From: JBMNCR01 sp049366695
GTDB taxonomy: Bacteria; Bacillota; Clostridia; Eubacteriales; Alkalibacteraceae
DNA: 5,896 nucleotides
Direction of reading: 5' to 3'
NCBI GenBank assembly: GCA_049366695.1
Contig: JBMNCR010000081.1
Location: forward strand, 1 to 5,896
Below are positions 5,800 through 5,896 of this stretch, one piece after another. Below the pieces are notes generated by a model that saw only the letters and a program-made list of their open reading frames with translations, ran no database searches and was not told where the DNA came from. The translations under genes were made by a program, and so were the position numbers. Each line of letters begins with the position of its first letter. Position 1 is the first letter of the stretch.

Positions 5800-5896
5800 A
5801 TATATCCTCCTTCTTATTGTCTATTGATGTAAGTTGTATGTAAAAGTTTGTGAGATTTATGACTATTTGGTTCTTCTAAAAAGTCCTCGTACAGTT

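Noticed and set aside
5231..5827. Long + strand open frame (198 codons) opposite the FNT gene
   Set aside because: Mirror of a hydrophobic membrane protein gene, with no supporting start signal; the FNT reading is unambiguous.

Overview
The window is AT-rich DNA with low-GC Clostridia-like character: heavy AGA and ATA codon use, strong GGAGG-type ribosome binding sites, tight operons, and DegV, FNT and corrinoid-protein families typical of anaerobic Firmicutes. The genus cannot be named from sequence alone. All seven genes recognised appear intact. One lies on the + strand and six on the - strand. No RNA gene, insertion sequence, CRISPR array or origin was seen.

Left part (1-2470), a probable lipid-handling module. 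A + strand alpha/beta hydrolase of the lysophospholipase / monoacylglycerol lipase type (148-1095) follows a leader with several inverted repeats, the strongest ending just before its ribosome binding site. Facing it, only 2 bases away, is a - strand operon: a MarR regulator resembling the fatty-acid-synthesis repressor FabT (1956-2402), then a DegV/FakB-type fatty-acid-binding protein (1098-1940). A sigma-A-type promoter overlapped by a dyad precedes the MarR gene. A lipase that could free fatty acids, a protein that binds them and a regulator that could sense acyl status make a coherent, though inferred, set.

Middle part (2602-4810), a compact - strand corrinoid operon. It reads: methyltransferase-type corrinoid protein (4052-4708), GntR/UTRA regulator starting 2 bases after it (3324-4049), then a DUF1638 protein (2602-3276). 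No substrate methyltransferase or corrinoid-activating protein is present in the window. The corrinoid protein must therefore work with partners encoded elsewhere, or the DUF1638 protein supplies part of the function.

Right part (4785-5896). A formate/nitrite-transporter family channel (5002-5799, - strand) lies upstream of the corrinoid operon, separated by 293 bases. That gap holds a perfect 10-bp-stem intrinsic terminator, a FabT-box-like palindrome, a short T-box-like sequence and weak promoter candidates. If the channel carries formate, it would fit one-carbon metabolism next to a methyl-carrying corrinoid protein, but its substrate cannot be read from the sequence.
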